This document shows, in pieces, positions 26,503 to 35,613 of a stretch of 64,000 bases of DNA. Below the pieces are notes generated by a model that saw only the letters and a program-made list of their open reading frames with translations, did no database searches and had not been told where the DNA came from. Origin of the DNA: Lentisphaera profundi (GTDB taxonomy: Bacteria > Verrucomicrobiota > Lentisphaeria > Lentisphaerales > Lentisphaeraceae); contig NZ_CP117812.1 of assembly GCF_028728065.1 (NCBI RefSeq), positions 62,001 to 126,000 of the forward strand. Direction: 5' to 3'. Numbering within the stretch: position 1 is the first letter of the stretch; every line of letters starts with the position of its first letter. A program made the position numbers and the translations under genes.

Positions 26503-27327
26503 ATGAGTAAGACGATAAAGAAAAACATAGATATAGATAGCCACTATCAGTTGACGCAAGAGCAAATTTCTTTCTATCAAGAAAATGAGTTTATTAAGCT
26601 GAAGAATGTCCTGAGTCCGGAAACTCTCGCACATTATCGCCAGATCATTTGGGATAAGACTTTGGCGCTCAATACTAATACCCTTGCGATGGAAGAGCGC
26701 AGTACCTATGACAAGGCCTTTATTCAAGTGATTAATCTATGGCAAGAAAATGATCGCGTCAAAGAATTTGTTTTGGGTAAAACTTTAGCGAGAATCGCGA
26801 GTGAGCTTATGCAGGTTTCAGGTGTGCGCCTTTATCACGATCAAGCCCTTTTCAAAGAAGCTAGTGGTGGCTTTACACCTTGGCATGCTGATCAGCAGTA
26901 TTGGCCGCTCTCGAGTCATAAAACCATTACCGCATGGATACCTCTACAGGCAGTGAGTCTCGACATGGGACCCTTGAGTTTTGCCGCGGGCTCACAGCAT
27001 GATCAGACTTATCGTGACCTCGCCATTTCCGATGACTCAGAAATGGTCATCCAAAAAGCCATGAATGACTATCCAATCGAATGTGCAGCTTTTGACATTG
27101 GAGAAATTAGTTTTCATAGTGGCTGGATGTATCATCGAGCACCAGCCAATAAAACAAATGAAACTCGTGGAGTGATGACCATTATTTATATGGATGAGGC
27201 GATGAAACTCAAAGAGCCAGAAAATCCCAATCAGGAAAATGATCGTCGTTGCTTCTTACCTGGCATCGAAGTTGGACAAATTGCCAATAGTCCTCTTAAT
27301 CCCATAATCTATAGTCAGGCATTTTAG
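26503..27327 (+). CDS. Phytanoyl-CoA dioxygenase (PhyH) family protein
   Basis: An Fe(II)/2-oxoglutarate oxygenase of the PhyH family, 274 residues. The facial triad is visible: His128 and Asp130 in FTPWHADQQYW and His211 in WMYHRAPANK, with a nearby Arg in NETRGVMTI for 2-oxoglutarate. Residues DMGPLSFAAGSQHD are typical of the family. The true substrate is unknown. ATG 26503 follows the esterase stop by two bases with AGGGA upstream; a longer frame from 26425 lies inside the esterase gene and was not used. It is the last gene of the AraC-flanked operon. Confidence 0.85.
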   Translation: MSKTIKKNIDIDSHYQLTQEQISFYQENEFIKLKNVLSPETLAHYRQIIWDKTLALNTNTLAMEERSTYDKAFIQVINLWQENDRVKEFVLGKTLARIASELMQVSGVRLYHDQALFKEASGGFTPWHADQQYWPLSSHKTITAWIPLQAVSLDMGPLSFAAGSQHDQTYRDLAISDDSEMVIQKAMNDYPIECAAFDIGEISFHSGWMYHRAPANKTNETRGVMTIIYMDEAMKLKEPENPNQENDRRCFLPGIEVGQIANSPLNPIIYSQAF

Positions 27328-27333
27328 ATTAGC

Positions 27334-27822
27334 TCATGGTGCAAGGGCTTCTACGTGGCCGTCGCCGAAGAGGGCGTTGAGTTTTTCTCCGCTTTTGTGA
27401 ACTTGGGTATCGCCAAATTGGTCGCCATCCATGGCAATGCGGGACGCGGGGCTTTCAATATCTGCGAATAAAGCGCTATTGATAGCGCTTGGGGTAATAT
27501 AGACTTTTTTGTATTGAGGACATTTGCGTTTGGCAGGGCAGCTAAGGATCTCGGGTTCTAGTTCAAAGAGTCGGCTGATGGGGTCCGAACTTTGTAAATA
27601 TCGATGTCCTGTATTGCTCGGCATTCTAGTTTCTGAACCATCGGAGAAATACATTATCATGGCGGTGCCAATTTGCTTGAGATTATTAGTACATCTTTTA
27701 GTATCTGAAAGCGTATGCATTCGCGGTCCTAGAGCAGGGATAACGGCAGCCATTAGAATTCCCAAAACACAAAAAGAAGCAATGATGACCAATAAATCAG
27801 TGCGAGTAAAAAAGCGTTTCAT
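27334..27822 (-). CDS. Type IV pseudopilin-like protein
   Basis: The 162-residue protein opens with a short basic leader and a prepilin-like helix, FFTRTDLLVIIASFCVLGILMAAVIPAL, close to the FTLIELLVVIAIIGILAALLLPAL consensus of PVC pseudopilins (DUF1559/GspG-like), with Asp in place of the usual Glu. NNLKQIGTAMIMYFSDG and the end FGDGHVEALAP are hallmarks of the group. It should be cut by a prepilin peptidase and sit in a type II secretion/pilus-like structure or on its own. The ATG 27822 has AAAGGAG at ideal spacing. A decayed sister copy lies at 23368-23559. Confidence 0.85.
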   Translation of the reverse strand: MKRFFTRTDLLVIIASFCVLGILMAAVIPALGPRMHTLSDTKRCTNNLKQIGTAMIMYFSDGSETRMPSNTGHRYLQSSDPISRLFELEPEILSCPAKRKCPQYKKVYITPSAINSALFADIESPASRIAMDGDQFGDTQVHKSGEKLNALFGDGHVEALAP

Positions 27823-27936
27823 AAAATCTCCTTTGTTAAGGCTATTATACATTTTTATGAAGGCGAGCCATTAGAGGCTTTGTGAAAAGCAGGAGAATTA
27901 TCGGTGAATAGCTGGGGTTGAGACCAAAACCACTGA

Positions 27937-28380
27937 TTAGGCGTTCTGATCAGCGGGAAGTTCTACAGGCTTTATGAGTGCCGTTTTCTCTTTGGAGAAT
28001 TTTAGTCCGAGGATGGATAAGCCGATCAGAATTATATCTAGGATAATACTTTGAGTATGGGATATTTTTAATGCACTGCCAAAGCAGCCACAACTTTGTT
28101 GTGAATCCAAAAAGAGAATAAAAATCAGGAAGCCAGTGGAGAGTATCAAGCTAATGAAATAGCCTGTGCGGCGGAAAGTTTTGAAGGCGAGGGCAAGGCA
28201 AATACTGAGTTCTAAGAGGGGAATATAGAAGCTCACAATCTCGATCAGGGCATTCACTTTAATAAAAGGCATGACTTCATTTACGTGGAGGTAGACGGCT
28301 TCAATATCATTGAGCTTAGTGATTGCGGAGAAGGCAAAAACCAAAATAAGGAGAGTCCGAATGATAAGCTCAATTCTCAT
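27937..28380 (-). CDS. MauE/DoxX-like membrane protein
   Basis: A 147-residue protein with four hydrophobic segments and the CGCFG motif (Cys97 and Cys99), matching the MauE-like branch of the DoxX superfamily. MauE-type proteins are involved in disulfide handling during maturation of exported proteins. It starts within the end of the rhodanese gene (11-base overlap), so the two are translated together. This pairing suggests a periplasmic sulfur or thiol redox role. The start at 28380 was preferred over an upstream in-frame start at 28425 because the membrane segment begins there. Confidence 0.75.
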   Translation of the reverse strand: MRIELIIRTLLILVFAFSAITKLNDIEAVYLHVNEVMPFIKVNALIEIVSFYIPLLELSICLALAFKTFRRTGYFISLILSTGFLIFILFLDSQQSCGCFGSALKISHTQSIILDIILIGLSILGLKFSKEKTALIKPVELPADQNA

Positions 28381-28771
28381 GACTTGGCCCCAGCTCATTG
28401 AAATCAAACCAAGCTTGGTAACCATCCTTCAGGTAGAAAGTATTCTCATAATTCAGTTCTTCGCGAATGCGTTTTGAGAAATGACGACTAAAGCTACAGC
28501 GCTTATTACAGTAGACTAAAATGAGAGGACGCTTGAGCGCATGATTGTTAATATGCTCTTGGACCTTTGGCAAGACATTAGCGTGCTGAGCATGATCAAT
28601 ATGTGCTTGCTTATATTCTTCGAGACTTCGAGCATCAATAATGAGGTAATTATTTAAGTCAATACTTTTGATATCGAGAGCATAAGCATCGGGTGATTTC
28701 ACTTTGATGAGTGCGGCCAAAGCCACACTTATAAAGAGCGGAAGCAAAAGAACGAAGAGAATTTTTTTCAT
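28370..28771 (-). CDS. Exported rhodanese-like protein
   Basis: A 133-residue protein with an N-terminal signal or anchor (MKKILFVLLLPLFISVALAAL) and one rhodanese domain: LIIDARSLEEYKQAHIDHAQHAN, the active-site loop VYCNKRCSFSR with Cys88, and YLKDGYQAW near the end. Rhodaneses carry sulfur as a persulfide on the active Cys. The loop has a second Cys at position 92. It is cotranscribed with, and overlaps, the MauE-like gene, and both are membrane or envelope proteins. Confidence 0.85.
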   Translation of the reverse strand: MKKILFVLLLPLFISVALAALIKVKSPDAYALDIKSIDLNNYLIIDARSLEEYKQAHIDHAQHANVLPKVQEHINNHALKRPLILVYCNKRCSFSRHFSKRIREELNYENTFYLKDGYQAWFDFNELGPSHEN

Positions 28772-28884
28772 AGAAGAGACGAACTGATTAAATCAAGATA
28801 CTTCATTATAGCTAATGAACTTCTATTAAGCAATTGAGTGACTCTTCAAAAACTAAAAAACTGTGGTGTCTATTATTTGTACTT

Positions 28885-29565
28885 TTAATAGGCGCCTTTG
28901 CAGGACAAAACCGCCGGAATAGTCAGAGCCATTAGTTTGATGTCCAGAAATATATTACACTCTGCTATATAGGTATAATCCATAAAGACTTGTTCTTTAA
29001 AAGGAATATCGCCTCGACCGCTCACTTGCCATATACAGGTGAGACCAGGCTTTACACTTAAACGTCTATTTTCAAAAAAAGAATACTGAGCGACTTCATC
29101 AAGTGTAGCAGGACGTGGACCTACAAGACTTAAGTCACCTTTGAGAACGAGAAAGAATTGAGGAAGTTCATCGATACTGAGTTTGCGAATATAGCGACCA
29201 ATGGGTGTGATACGCGGGTCTTTTTTCATTTTGAAGGTGATGGAATCACCATGATCATTTTGGTCCATCAGTGCTGCTTTGCGTTCTTCTGCATCAGCAT
29301 ACATAGATCTGAACTTTGGAAACATCATGGTTTTACCCTTTAAGCCAGCACGTTTTTGCCAGAAAAGAATTGCCCCAGACGAAGTGAGCTTTATAATTAA
29401 GGCAGTTCCAATAAGTACTGGGCTCAGTATTAAAATCGCAAGAGTAGAAAAAACTATATCTATCAATCGTTTGATAATTGAATAAGTAGTCTGTTTAATA
29501 TTATTGCGATGGTCATGATGGTCATGATGGTCATGATGGTCAAAAATAACTTTTGTTAATTGCAT
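28885..29565 (-). CDS. Undecaprenyl-phosphate sugar-1-phosphate transferase (EPS initiation)
   Basis: The 227-residue protein is the PF02397 bacterial sugar transferase that loads the first sugar phosphate onto undecaprenyl phosphate. It has one membrane segment (IDIVFSTLAILILSPVL), FRSMYADAEERK, RITPIGRYIRKLSIDELPQF, GDLSLVGPRPA and KPGLTCIWQVSGR, all canonical. It is a short PglC/WcaJ-C-terminal form without the extra N-terminal membrane domain. The N terminus contains DHHDHHDHHDH, encoded by a 9-base tandem repeat. ATG 29565 has GGAG six bases upstream; the longer frame from 29601 was rejected. It probably starts the repeat unit made by this locus. Confidence 0.92.
   Translation of the reverse strand: MQLTKVIFDHHDHHDHHDHRNNIKQTTYSIIKRLIDIVFSTLAILILSPVLIGTALIIKLTSSGAILFWQKRAGLKGKTMMFPKFRSMYADAEERKAALMDQNDHGDSITFKMKKDPRITPIGRYIRKLSIDELPQFFLVLKGDLSLVGPRPATLDEVAQYSFFENRRLSVKPGLTCIWQVSGRGDIPFKEQVFMDYTYIAECNIFLDIKLMALTIPAVLSCKGAY
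29508..29542. repeat. 9-bp tandem repeat inside the sugar transferase gene
   Basis: GATGGTCAT is repeated almost four times in a row (3.9 units). On the coding strand it gives a (Asp-His-His)n run near residue 10 of the sugar transferase. A 9-bp unit keeps the frame, so copy number could vary without breaking the gene. Confidence 0.92.
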
Positions 29566-29737
29566 GTTAATCTCCGTTGATTGTTTGGAGATTAATAACA
29601 AAAGATAGTGAAGATAATCTGCATTAATCCTTAAGCTATTTATGCTAAGTACTTTATAAAAATATTAATATTAAGGAATGATTAATAATTAGCCATAAGA
29701 TGCGGATTAAGTTACATTAAAGTGTGCGGATAAATGA

Positions 29738-31108
29738 TCATTTTTTAAAATCAGCAGGTTTAATATCGTATTTTTTCATTTTGTCATAGAGAGTTTTACG
29801 TGGAACATCTAAGGAGGCACAAGTATTCACAACAGAACCACCTTGCGCAGTTAATTCATTTTCGATAAGGTGTTTCTCATAGAGGCCTACTTTATCGGCA
29901 ATGCTGGAGGTTTCAGGACTAGAAAAACTACTTATATACGTGCTGTCAGTGTTATTTTGCTCTACTTGTAGGTCTTCGCTAAGCATACCTGTTATCACAT
30001 AGCGTTCAGCCGTATTACGTAATTCTCTAACGTTACCAGGCCAATCATAAGCAATTAGCTTATTGAGAATATCTTGAGATACGTCGATAAGCTCTCGTTG
30101 ATACTGGGTGCAAAATTGAAAGAGGAAATGTTTGAAAAGTAGAGGGATATCTTCTGGACGATCTTTGAGCGAGGGGATTTTTATAGGAATGACATTGAGG
30201 CGATAATATAAATCTTCACGAAATCCCCCTTTGTCAACGACCTGTTTGAGTGGGACTTGTGAAGCAGCAATAACCCTGACATCGACCGAAATAAGTTTAT
30301 TACTTCCGACTTTTTCAATCACTCGTTCTTCAAGAAAACGCAAAAGCTTTACTTGCATGCTCATGGGCATTGAATTGACTTCGTCTAAAAAAAGAGTTCC
30401 ACCATGACACTCTTCAAATTTTCCTTTACGTGAAGATACCGCCCCAGTAAAGGCCCCCGCTTCGTGACCAAAAAGCTCTGAATCCATAAGGTTTTCAGGG
30501 ATAGCACCACAATTTATAGCGGTGAATTTGTTGTCTTTACGTGCAGATGAATCATGAATATAATTAGATATAACTTCCTTCCCTGCACCCGTTTCTCCAA
30601 TAAGCATAATATTAGCATCTGAGAGAGCAATAGTCTTTAAGGTGTCTTTTAAGCGTAGCATAGAAGATGCTTGAGCAATAAATTCTTTAGCGCCAGATTT
30701 TTTCTTAATTTGTAGACGTAGAGTTTTATTTTCGATACTTAATTGGCGTTTCTCTAAAGCTCTATTGGCAGAGCTTATGAGATATTCTTTAGAGAGGGGT
30801 TTTTCCAGGAAATCATAAGCACCTGAACGTAGCGCTTTAAGAACATTTTCAACTTCACCATTACCGGTAAGAACAATGACCGGAATCCCCTCATCTATTT
30901 TTTTTACTCTATCCAGAACTTCAAAGCCATCGATGAGCGGCATATGGAGGTCGGTAACAATAATTCCTTGCCAACCAGCTTGGATCTCAGCTAGCATTTC
31001 GAGGGGTTCAGAAAAAGTTTTAATTTTAAAAGTGGTTTTGCGCATGATTAATTTCATCGCATGTAAAAAGTTTTTATCGTCGTCTACAAAATAGATTTCC
31101 TTACTCAC
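29738..31108 (-). CDS. Sigma-54-dependent response regulator (NtrC family; PrsR-like)
   Basis: The 456-residue protein has a receiver domain (1-120, phosphoacceptor Asp53 in TDLHMP), an AAA+ activator domain with GETGAGKE, the sigma-54 contact loop GAFTGA and GGTLFLDEV, and a C-terminal Fis-type helix-turn-helix (NTCASLDVPRKTLYDKMKK). It belongs to the NtrC/DctD group and would activate RpoN promoters. Its place in an exosortase/EPS locus recalls PrsR, the regulator of PEP-CTERM systems. GTG 31108 is taken as start because TAGGAG lies about eight bases upstream; an in-frame GTG at 31135 lacks one. It is divergent from its likely kinase. Confidence 0.92.
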   Translation of the reverse strand: MSKEIYFVDDDKNFLHAMKLIMRKTTFKIKTFSEPLEMLAEIQAGWQGIIVTDLHMPLIDGFEVLDRVKKIDEGIPVIVLTGNGEVENVLKALRSGAYDFLEKPLSKEYLISSANRALEKRQLSIENKTLRLQIKKKSGAKEFIAQASSMLRLKDTLKTIALSDANIMLIGETGAGKEVISNYIHDSSARKDNKFTAINCGAIPENLMDSELFGHEAGAFTGAVSSRKGKFEECHGGTLFLDEVNSMPMSMQVKLLRFLEERVIEKVGSNKLISVDVRVIAASQVPLKQVVDKGGFREDLYYRLNVIPIKIPSLKDRPEDIPLLFKHFLFQFCTQYQRELIDVSQDILNKLIAYDWPGNVRELRNTAERYVITGMLSEDLQVEQNNTDSTYISSFSSPETSSIADKVGLYEKHLIENELTAQGGSVVNTCASLDVPRKTLYDKMKKYDIKPADFKK

Positions 31109-31405
31109 GTGTGTACTCCTACTTGATTGGCTCACATTATAGTAAAAGCTTCACCTTATTGAAACAATTATTTATGCGAAAAATCACACAAAAAAAGAGG
31201 CGGAATGATATATTTATGAAGTTTTAGATGATTTTATCGAGTTTTATTTATGTTTTAGAGAAATGAAGTGCCTTATTGAATAATCAATTAGCTGAAAAAT
31301 TTATTGAGGAATTATATTTCTTTACTTTGAGTAAAACTATTAATTTTTATTTATTAAAAATAGTCGAGTACAAAAGAACGTTAATGTGAGGGGAGAGTCT
31401 AGGTA

Positions 31406-33301
31406 ATGAAAATAAGTTTTTATACGACCATGCTAGTATTATCCTGCATGTGTGTGGGTTTCACGGCCGTGGGCATTGTTTTTTTTAGAGGGGAGTTAAT
31501 CCATGTTCAGCAGCAGAAGCTGCAGTTACTCCAACAAGACAAAGTTCAAACAGATGAAGCGTTAATCTTTATTAATCAATGGAAGCGCACTCTAGATTTA
31601 TATTTAATGAAACATGAGCCCTATTTACACAAGAGTTTAAAGGAGCAGGTGAATGCCATTAAATATATAAACCAGCAGTATGTGGGAAGCGATAATATTC
31701 GTTTAGTAAGTGCACGAATTGAACAGGTCATGCACCTATGCTCCAAAAAAATGAGTACTGATGCAGAATGGAAAATTTTAAGTATAGCAAGTGGAAAATT
31801 AACACTAGATCTAGAAGGAAGTGTTCAAGCTTTGCAAAAAAAATTACGGACTCAGATAAATGAAAAAAGGCTTTATATTAGTTCCTTACAGAAACAGTTT
31901 TCACTCACTGTTTATGTATGCCCCACACTCTTTATCGCATTTTCATTAATTATGCTAAAGTGGGCCAATCGAACAGTAGTACAACCGATTAAAGACCTCA
32001 CTGAATTGGCACGCAAAGGAGAGATTAGTCAAGAAAAGTTTTCCTATAAAAAACCAGTAGAAGTCGATCACTTAGTGGATAGCTTAAACGAGTATATACG
32101 CGAACTCATTGAGGTGAAAGATCAAGCTTGGCAAGAAATGCGACAAAACGAGTATGCTAATGCTCGAATGAGTAATATTATGGAAACGGCTGCGGATGCC
32201 ATTATTTGTACAAGTTCTTCGGGTGATATTATTCAAATGAACGCATCATTTCGACGTTTAACGTTCTTGACGGATGATTATCCAGGCGAATTGCGTTGTG
32301 AATTTTTTTTACCGAATTTTAGATTGTCAGATTATAGCGAAGATATAATGGAAACATTTGTAAGTGTTGAACAAACTGTCCTCAAAAACACCAATGGTGA
32401 AGATATACCTATTGAGCTTTCAGTAAGTCATTTTACATACGAAGAAGTGATGTATTTCACCTTAGTTATCAGAGATATACGCGAACGAGAACGGATGCAG
32501 CAACAAATTCTTCAAGCCCAAAAAATGGAATCTGTGGGGACTTTGGCTGCTGGTATTGCGCATGAGATTAATACCCCTACTCAGTACATTCGAAATTATT
32601 GTATTTTCTTGCAAGATGCCTTCAATGATTTAGCGAAATATGTTAAAATGACTCAAGAACATCCCACAAGTCAAGTACTGAAAAAATTAGAAGAAGACAT
32701 CGAGCTCGATTTTTTAATGGAGGAAATACCGAAAGCGCTTAAAGGTAGTGAAGAGGGTTTAGGGAAAGTCAGTGTCATTGTCAAATCCATGAAGGTCATG
32801 TCTCATCCTTCTAAAAGTGAAAAAGTCAGTTACGATATAAATACTTTATTAAAAGAAGCTGTTATTCTTTCTAGAAATCAGTGGAAACAATTTGCAGAAA
32901 TCAAATATATTTTAGACGAAAATATTCATGAGGTCATGTGTTATCCAGGCTTACTTTCACAGACCTTTATTAATATTATTGTGAATGCAGCTCAAGCAAT
33001 CGAAGAGCAAATTAAAACTCAAACTTTTGAAACATTGGGTGTGATTACAATTAGAACGACCATGAAGAAGCGAAACGTCATGATTAAAATTTCGGATACA
33101 GGAATTGGGGTTAAAGATAGTATTCGGACGAAAATTTTCGATCCCTTTTTCACAACTAAAGAAGTAGGAGTGGGAACCGGTCAGGGCTTGGCGTTGTCTC
33201 ATGACCTTATAGTTGGTAAACATGGAGGAAGTATAAGTTTTGACTCAAATCCGGGACTTGGTTGTAGCTTTATAATCCTACTGCCTTATACACTGTCTTA
33301 G
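31406..33301 (+). CDS. PAS-domain sensor histidine kinase
   Basis: The 631-residue protein has a membrane segment at 6-28, an extracytoplasmic helical sensor (about 30-170), a second membrane segment (about 172-192), a HAMP-like region, a PAS domain (about 250-355), and the kinase core: H-box GIAHEINTPTQY with His386, N-box INIIVNAAQAIEE, G1 ISDTGIGV and G2 GTGQGLALS. It is divergent from the NtrC-type regulator across 297 bases and is the obvious partner. The signal sensed is unknown. Its end overlaps the convergent ATPase gene by four bases. Confidence 0.92.
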   Translation: MKISFYTTMLVLSCMCVGFTAVGIVFFRGELIHVQQQKLQLLQQDKVQTDEALIFINQWKRTLDLYLMKHEPYLHKSLKEQVNAIKYINQQYVGSDNIRLVSARIEQVMHLCSKKMSTDAEWKILSIASGKLTLDLEGSVQALQKKLRTQINEKRLYISSLQKQFSLTVYVCPTLFIAFSLIMLKWANRTVVQPIKDLTELARKGEISQEKFSYKKPVEVDHLVDSLNEYIRELIEVKDQAWQEMRQNEYANARMSNIMETAADAIICTSSSGDIIQMNASFRRLTFLTDDYPGELRCEFFLPNFRLSDYSEDIMETFVSVEQTVLKNTNGEDIPIELSVSHFTYEEVMYFTLVIRDIRERERMQQQILQAQKMESVGTLAAGIAHEINTPTQYIRNYCIFLQDAFNDLAKYVKMTQEHPTSQVLKKLEEDIELDFLMEEIPKALKGSEEGLGKVSVIVKSMKVMSHPSKSEKVSYDINTLLKEAVILSRNQWKQFAEIKYILDENIHEVMCYPGLLSQTFINIIVNAAQAIEEQIKTQTFETLGVITIRTTMKKRNVMIKISDTGIGVKDSIRTKIFDPFFTTKEVGVGTGQGLALSHDLIVGKHGGSISFDSNPGLGCSFIILLPYTLS

Positions 33302-34131
33302 AAACTAGGCATTGAGAGGCAAAGTTTTTGTTGTTGAATATCGTTAATTACGAGTGAAATGGTATCATGGGAGAAATGCACAGCATCTTGCTCATCAACA
33401 TGTTCAAATGCAATCTTACAAACTTTATTTATTTCTCTTGGACATCCTAAGGAAAAACCATAAATCATGTCTACAGATTCTTGATCGATACTGACTTCCT
33501 TATTTATTTTATTCATCCTAAAGCGAATATAGGATTCGATTTGATCAGCCTCTAGGTAAGGTAGGAAATACATTAAACCGACACGTTGAGCTACTGTAGG
33601 ACATTGCATGAGAGTTTGATTGAATTCTGGTTGGCCACATAGAATGAGCGATACACCAGATGAATTTTGAGTGCTATTAGTAAGACATTTAAGGTTCCTA
33701 AGGCAGTCAACTGAAATCATTTGGCACTCATCAAGCATGATGATCAGGTGACGTCCTGTAGCAATGATTGTCTCATGCATGATTTTTTCGAATTCACTCA
33801 AAAGCAGATAACGATCCATCTTAAGTTCAATAGTCTTATGCACGCCGCTTAACTGAAAAATAATGGTATCTAAAATGGCCTCAAAGGAAATATTTGAACT
33901 GGGGATATAGACTAATTTATAAGAATAATCAATCATTTGCCCAAGGGTCTTACAGAGTAAGGTTTTCCCGGAACCGATTTTTCCCGTAATGACACCAATA
34001 TTAATACCTCGATCAGTACAGATATACTGCAGGCGCGAAATAGCTTCGGCATGTTGGGGGCTTTCAAAAAAACAAGAGGGCGTAGGGTCGGTTTCGAAAG
34101 CGCAATTTTTTTTGTGCATAAATGGTTTCAT
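33298..34131 (-). CDS. ExeA/GspA-like AAA ATPase of exosortase EPS loci
   Basis: A 277-residue ATPase of the ExeA/TniB-like group, matching in size and pattern the ATPase regularly found next to exosortases (TIGR03015-like). Walker A is GKIGSGKT at 50-57, Walker B LIIMLDE with Asp134 and Glu135, and SLILCGQPEF and AQRVGLMYFLPYLE are family landmarks. The role is thought to be in assembly or control of EPS export; it is not established. Only 67 bases separate it from the O-antigen-ligase-like gene upstream, so it likely ends that minus-strand operon. Confidence 0.85.
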   Translation of the reverse strand: MKPFMHKKNCAFETDPTPSCFFESPQHAEAISRLQYICTDRGINIGVITGKIGSGKTLLCKTLGQMIDYSYKLVYIPSSNISFEAILDTIIFQLSGVHKTIELKMDRYLLLSEFEKIMHETIIATGRHLIIMLDECQMISVDCLRNLKCLTNSTQNSSGVSLILCGQPEFNQTLMQCPTVAQRVGLMYFLPYLEADQIESYIRFRMNKINKEVSIDQESVDMIYGFSLGCPREINKVCKIAFEHVDEQDAVHFSHDTISLVINDIQQQKLCLSMPSF

Positions 34132-34198
34132 TATTATCTCATTATCAATATTTGATAGTTAATCTAGAATACGCAATGCCAACTTACTAAAGTATTTC

Positions 34199-35602
34199 TT
34201 AAGTAGTTGTAGCAGTAGTACTTAAAGGTTCTTTTTTAATGTGATGAATGGCAACGATGATTGAGCATATTATGATCATTAAAAAATATTGTGGACTTTG
34301 GCGATAGCCTAATTGAAGCATGCTTTGAAAATGGAGTACTAAACTTGCACCAAGACATGCAGTACTCACTGTATAGAGGTATTTATCTTTACGAGTTTTT
34401 ATTAGATTTAAAAATGCCATCCAATAAAGTCTTATCCATATAATGGCAAAAGCGATTAAACCAGGGTAACCCAATTCACCTAGGTTAATGAACCAAAGAT
34501 TATGGGGAGGAGTTCCGGGAGGCAGTTGTTCATCGACTTGTCGTGCATATTTTAACCATGACCATGCTGAAAAATTTCCTATACCTACACCAAAAACATT
34601 TTCTGCGGCCATGAGTTTAGCTTTTTTATTGTATTTCCCCCGATAAGTCATGTCTTCGCTCGCATCCTGTTTGTTGAAGAAACGATTGATAAGGGTGTCG
34701 GAAGATATAAATAAAATGATCGCTGTAAAGAAGAGGCCTATAGAGAGCAGGATAATATTTTTTAGGCTAAATATTCGGCGACAAAGAAAGAATAAACAGC
34801 AGGCTATACCAAGGGCCATTGCCACTAGTCCACCACGAGAAACCGTTAAAATGACACACAGTCCACAGCACGCGACAAGAAATGAATAAACAAAAGATGA
34901 TAACCACGACTTAGCATAAAGTATTAAAGGGAAAAATAGAGTGCCTAGCATGGCCATGTAAGTGGAAAACGAATTGGCATGACCCAAATTTGTTTTAATG
35001 CGGTGGAATCCAAAAATATAGCGATCCCTGAGAGCTAAAAGGGTGAGATAAATAACAGTTAATAGCAAACCCATATAAATAATTTTGATATACTCTGGGT
35101 TCTGGAGGTAGTTAACTAATATCCAAAAGAGAAAGAGACCTCGAAGAATTTTACTTATCTCAAAAAGTGGATAAAGCCATAATTCGAATTGAGCATAAGG
35201 AGGTGGATATATAGTATATTTATTAGTGACTACGGGATCTGGTACAGGTAAATTTTGACAATTAAGAGCCCAGGAAATTAGCGCAATTAAAAGATAAAAT
35301 AGGTAGGGACAAGTAAGTGCGGGAAGCAATATACGTTTATTTTCCTTCCAATTTATAAGTAAATTTCCTGCAAGAGTTAGAGCACAAATATCAATTAAAC
35401 TTAGTTCAAAGCCACGAGTCGAAGCTCGATAGAATTCACGAGAAAAGAAATTTATACCAAATTTATCAGGTTCACAACTCGACCATATCAGGAGCATGAA
35501 GTATAGCTTTGGTATAAGTTTGTGGACTTGACAAAGAAAGACTCCAATCGGAACTCCTGCGAAAAGAATAAAGAAGAAAATTATGTATTTATATTCCGAC
35601 AA
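34199..35602 (-). CDS. O-antigen ligase/polymerase-like membrane protein
   Basis: A 467-residue protein with about eleven hydrophobic segments and the Wzy_C-type periplasmic loop ending in PPHNLWFINLGELGYPGL, the mark of O-antigen ligases and EPS polymerases (PF04932). In this locus it most likely joins repeat units into the exopolysaccharide. The start is a TTG at 35602, preceded by AAGAGAG; the first ATG would remove the first membrane segment. It lies 11 bases after the GT4 gene. Confidence 0.82.
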   Translation of the reverse strand: MSEYKYIIFFFILFAGVPIGVFLCQVHKLIPKLYFMLLIWSSCEPDKFGINFFSREFYRASTRGFELSLIDICALTLAGNLLINWKENKRILLPALTCPYLFYLLIALISWALNCQNLPVPDPVVTNKYTIYPPPYAQFELWLYPLFEISKILRGLFLFWILVNYLQNPEYIKIIYMGLLLTVIYLTLLALRDRYIFGFHRIKTNLGHANSFSTYMAMLGTLFFPLILYAKSWLSSFVYSFLVACCGLCVILTVSRGGLVAMALGIACCLFFLCRRIFSLKNIILLSIGLFFTAIILFISSDTLINRFFNKQDASEDMTYRGKYNKKAKLMAAENVFGVGIGNFSAWSWLKYARQVDEQLPPGTPPHNLWFINLGELGYPGLIAFAIIWIRLYWMAFLNLIKTRKDKYLYTVSTACLGASLVLHFQSMLQLGYRQSPQYFLMIIICSIIVAIHHIKKEPLSTTATTT

Positions 35603-35613
35603 TTAGGACTCTC

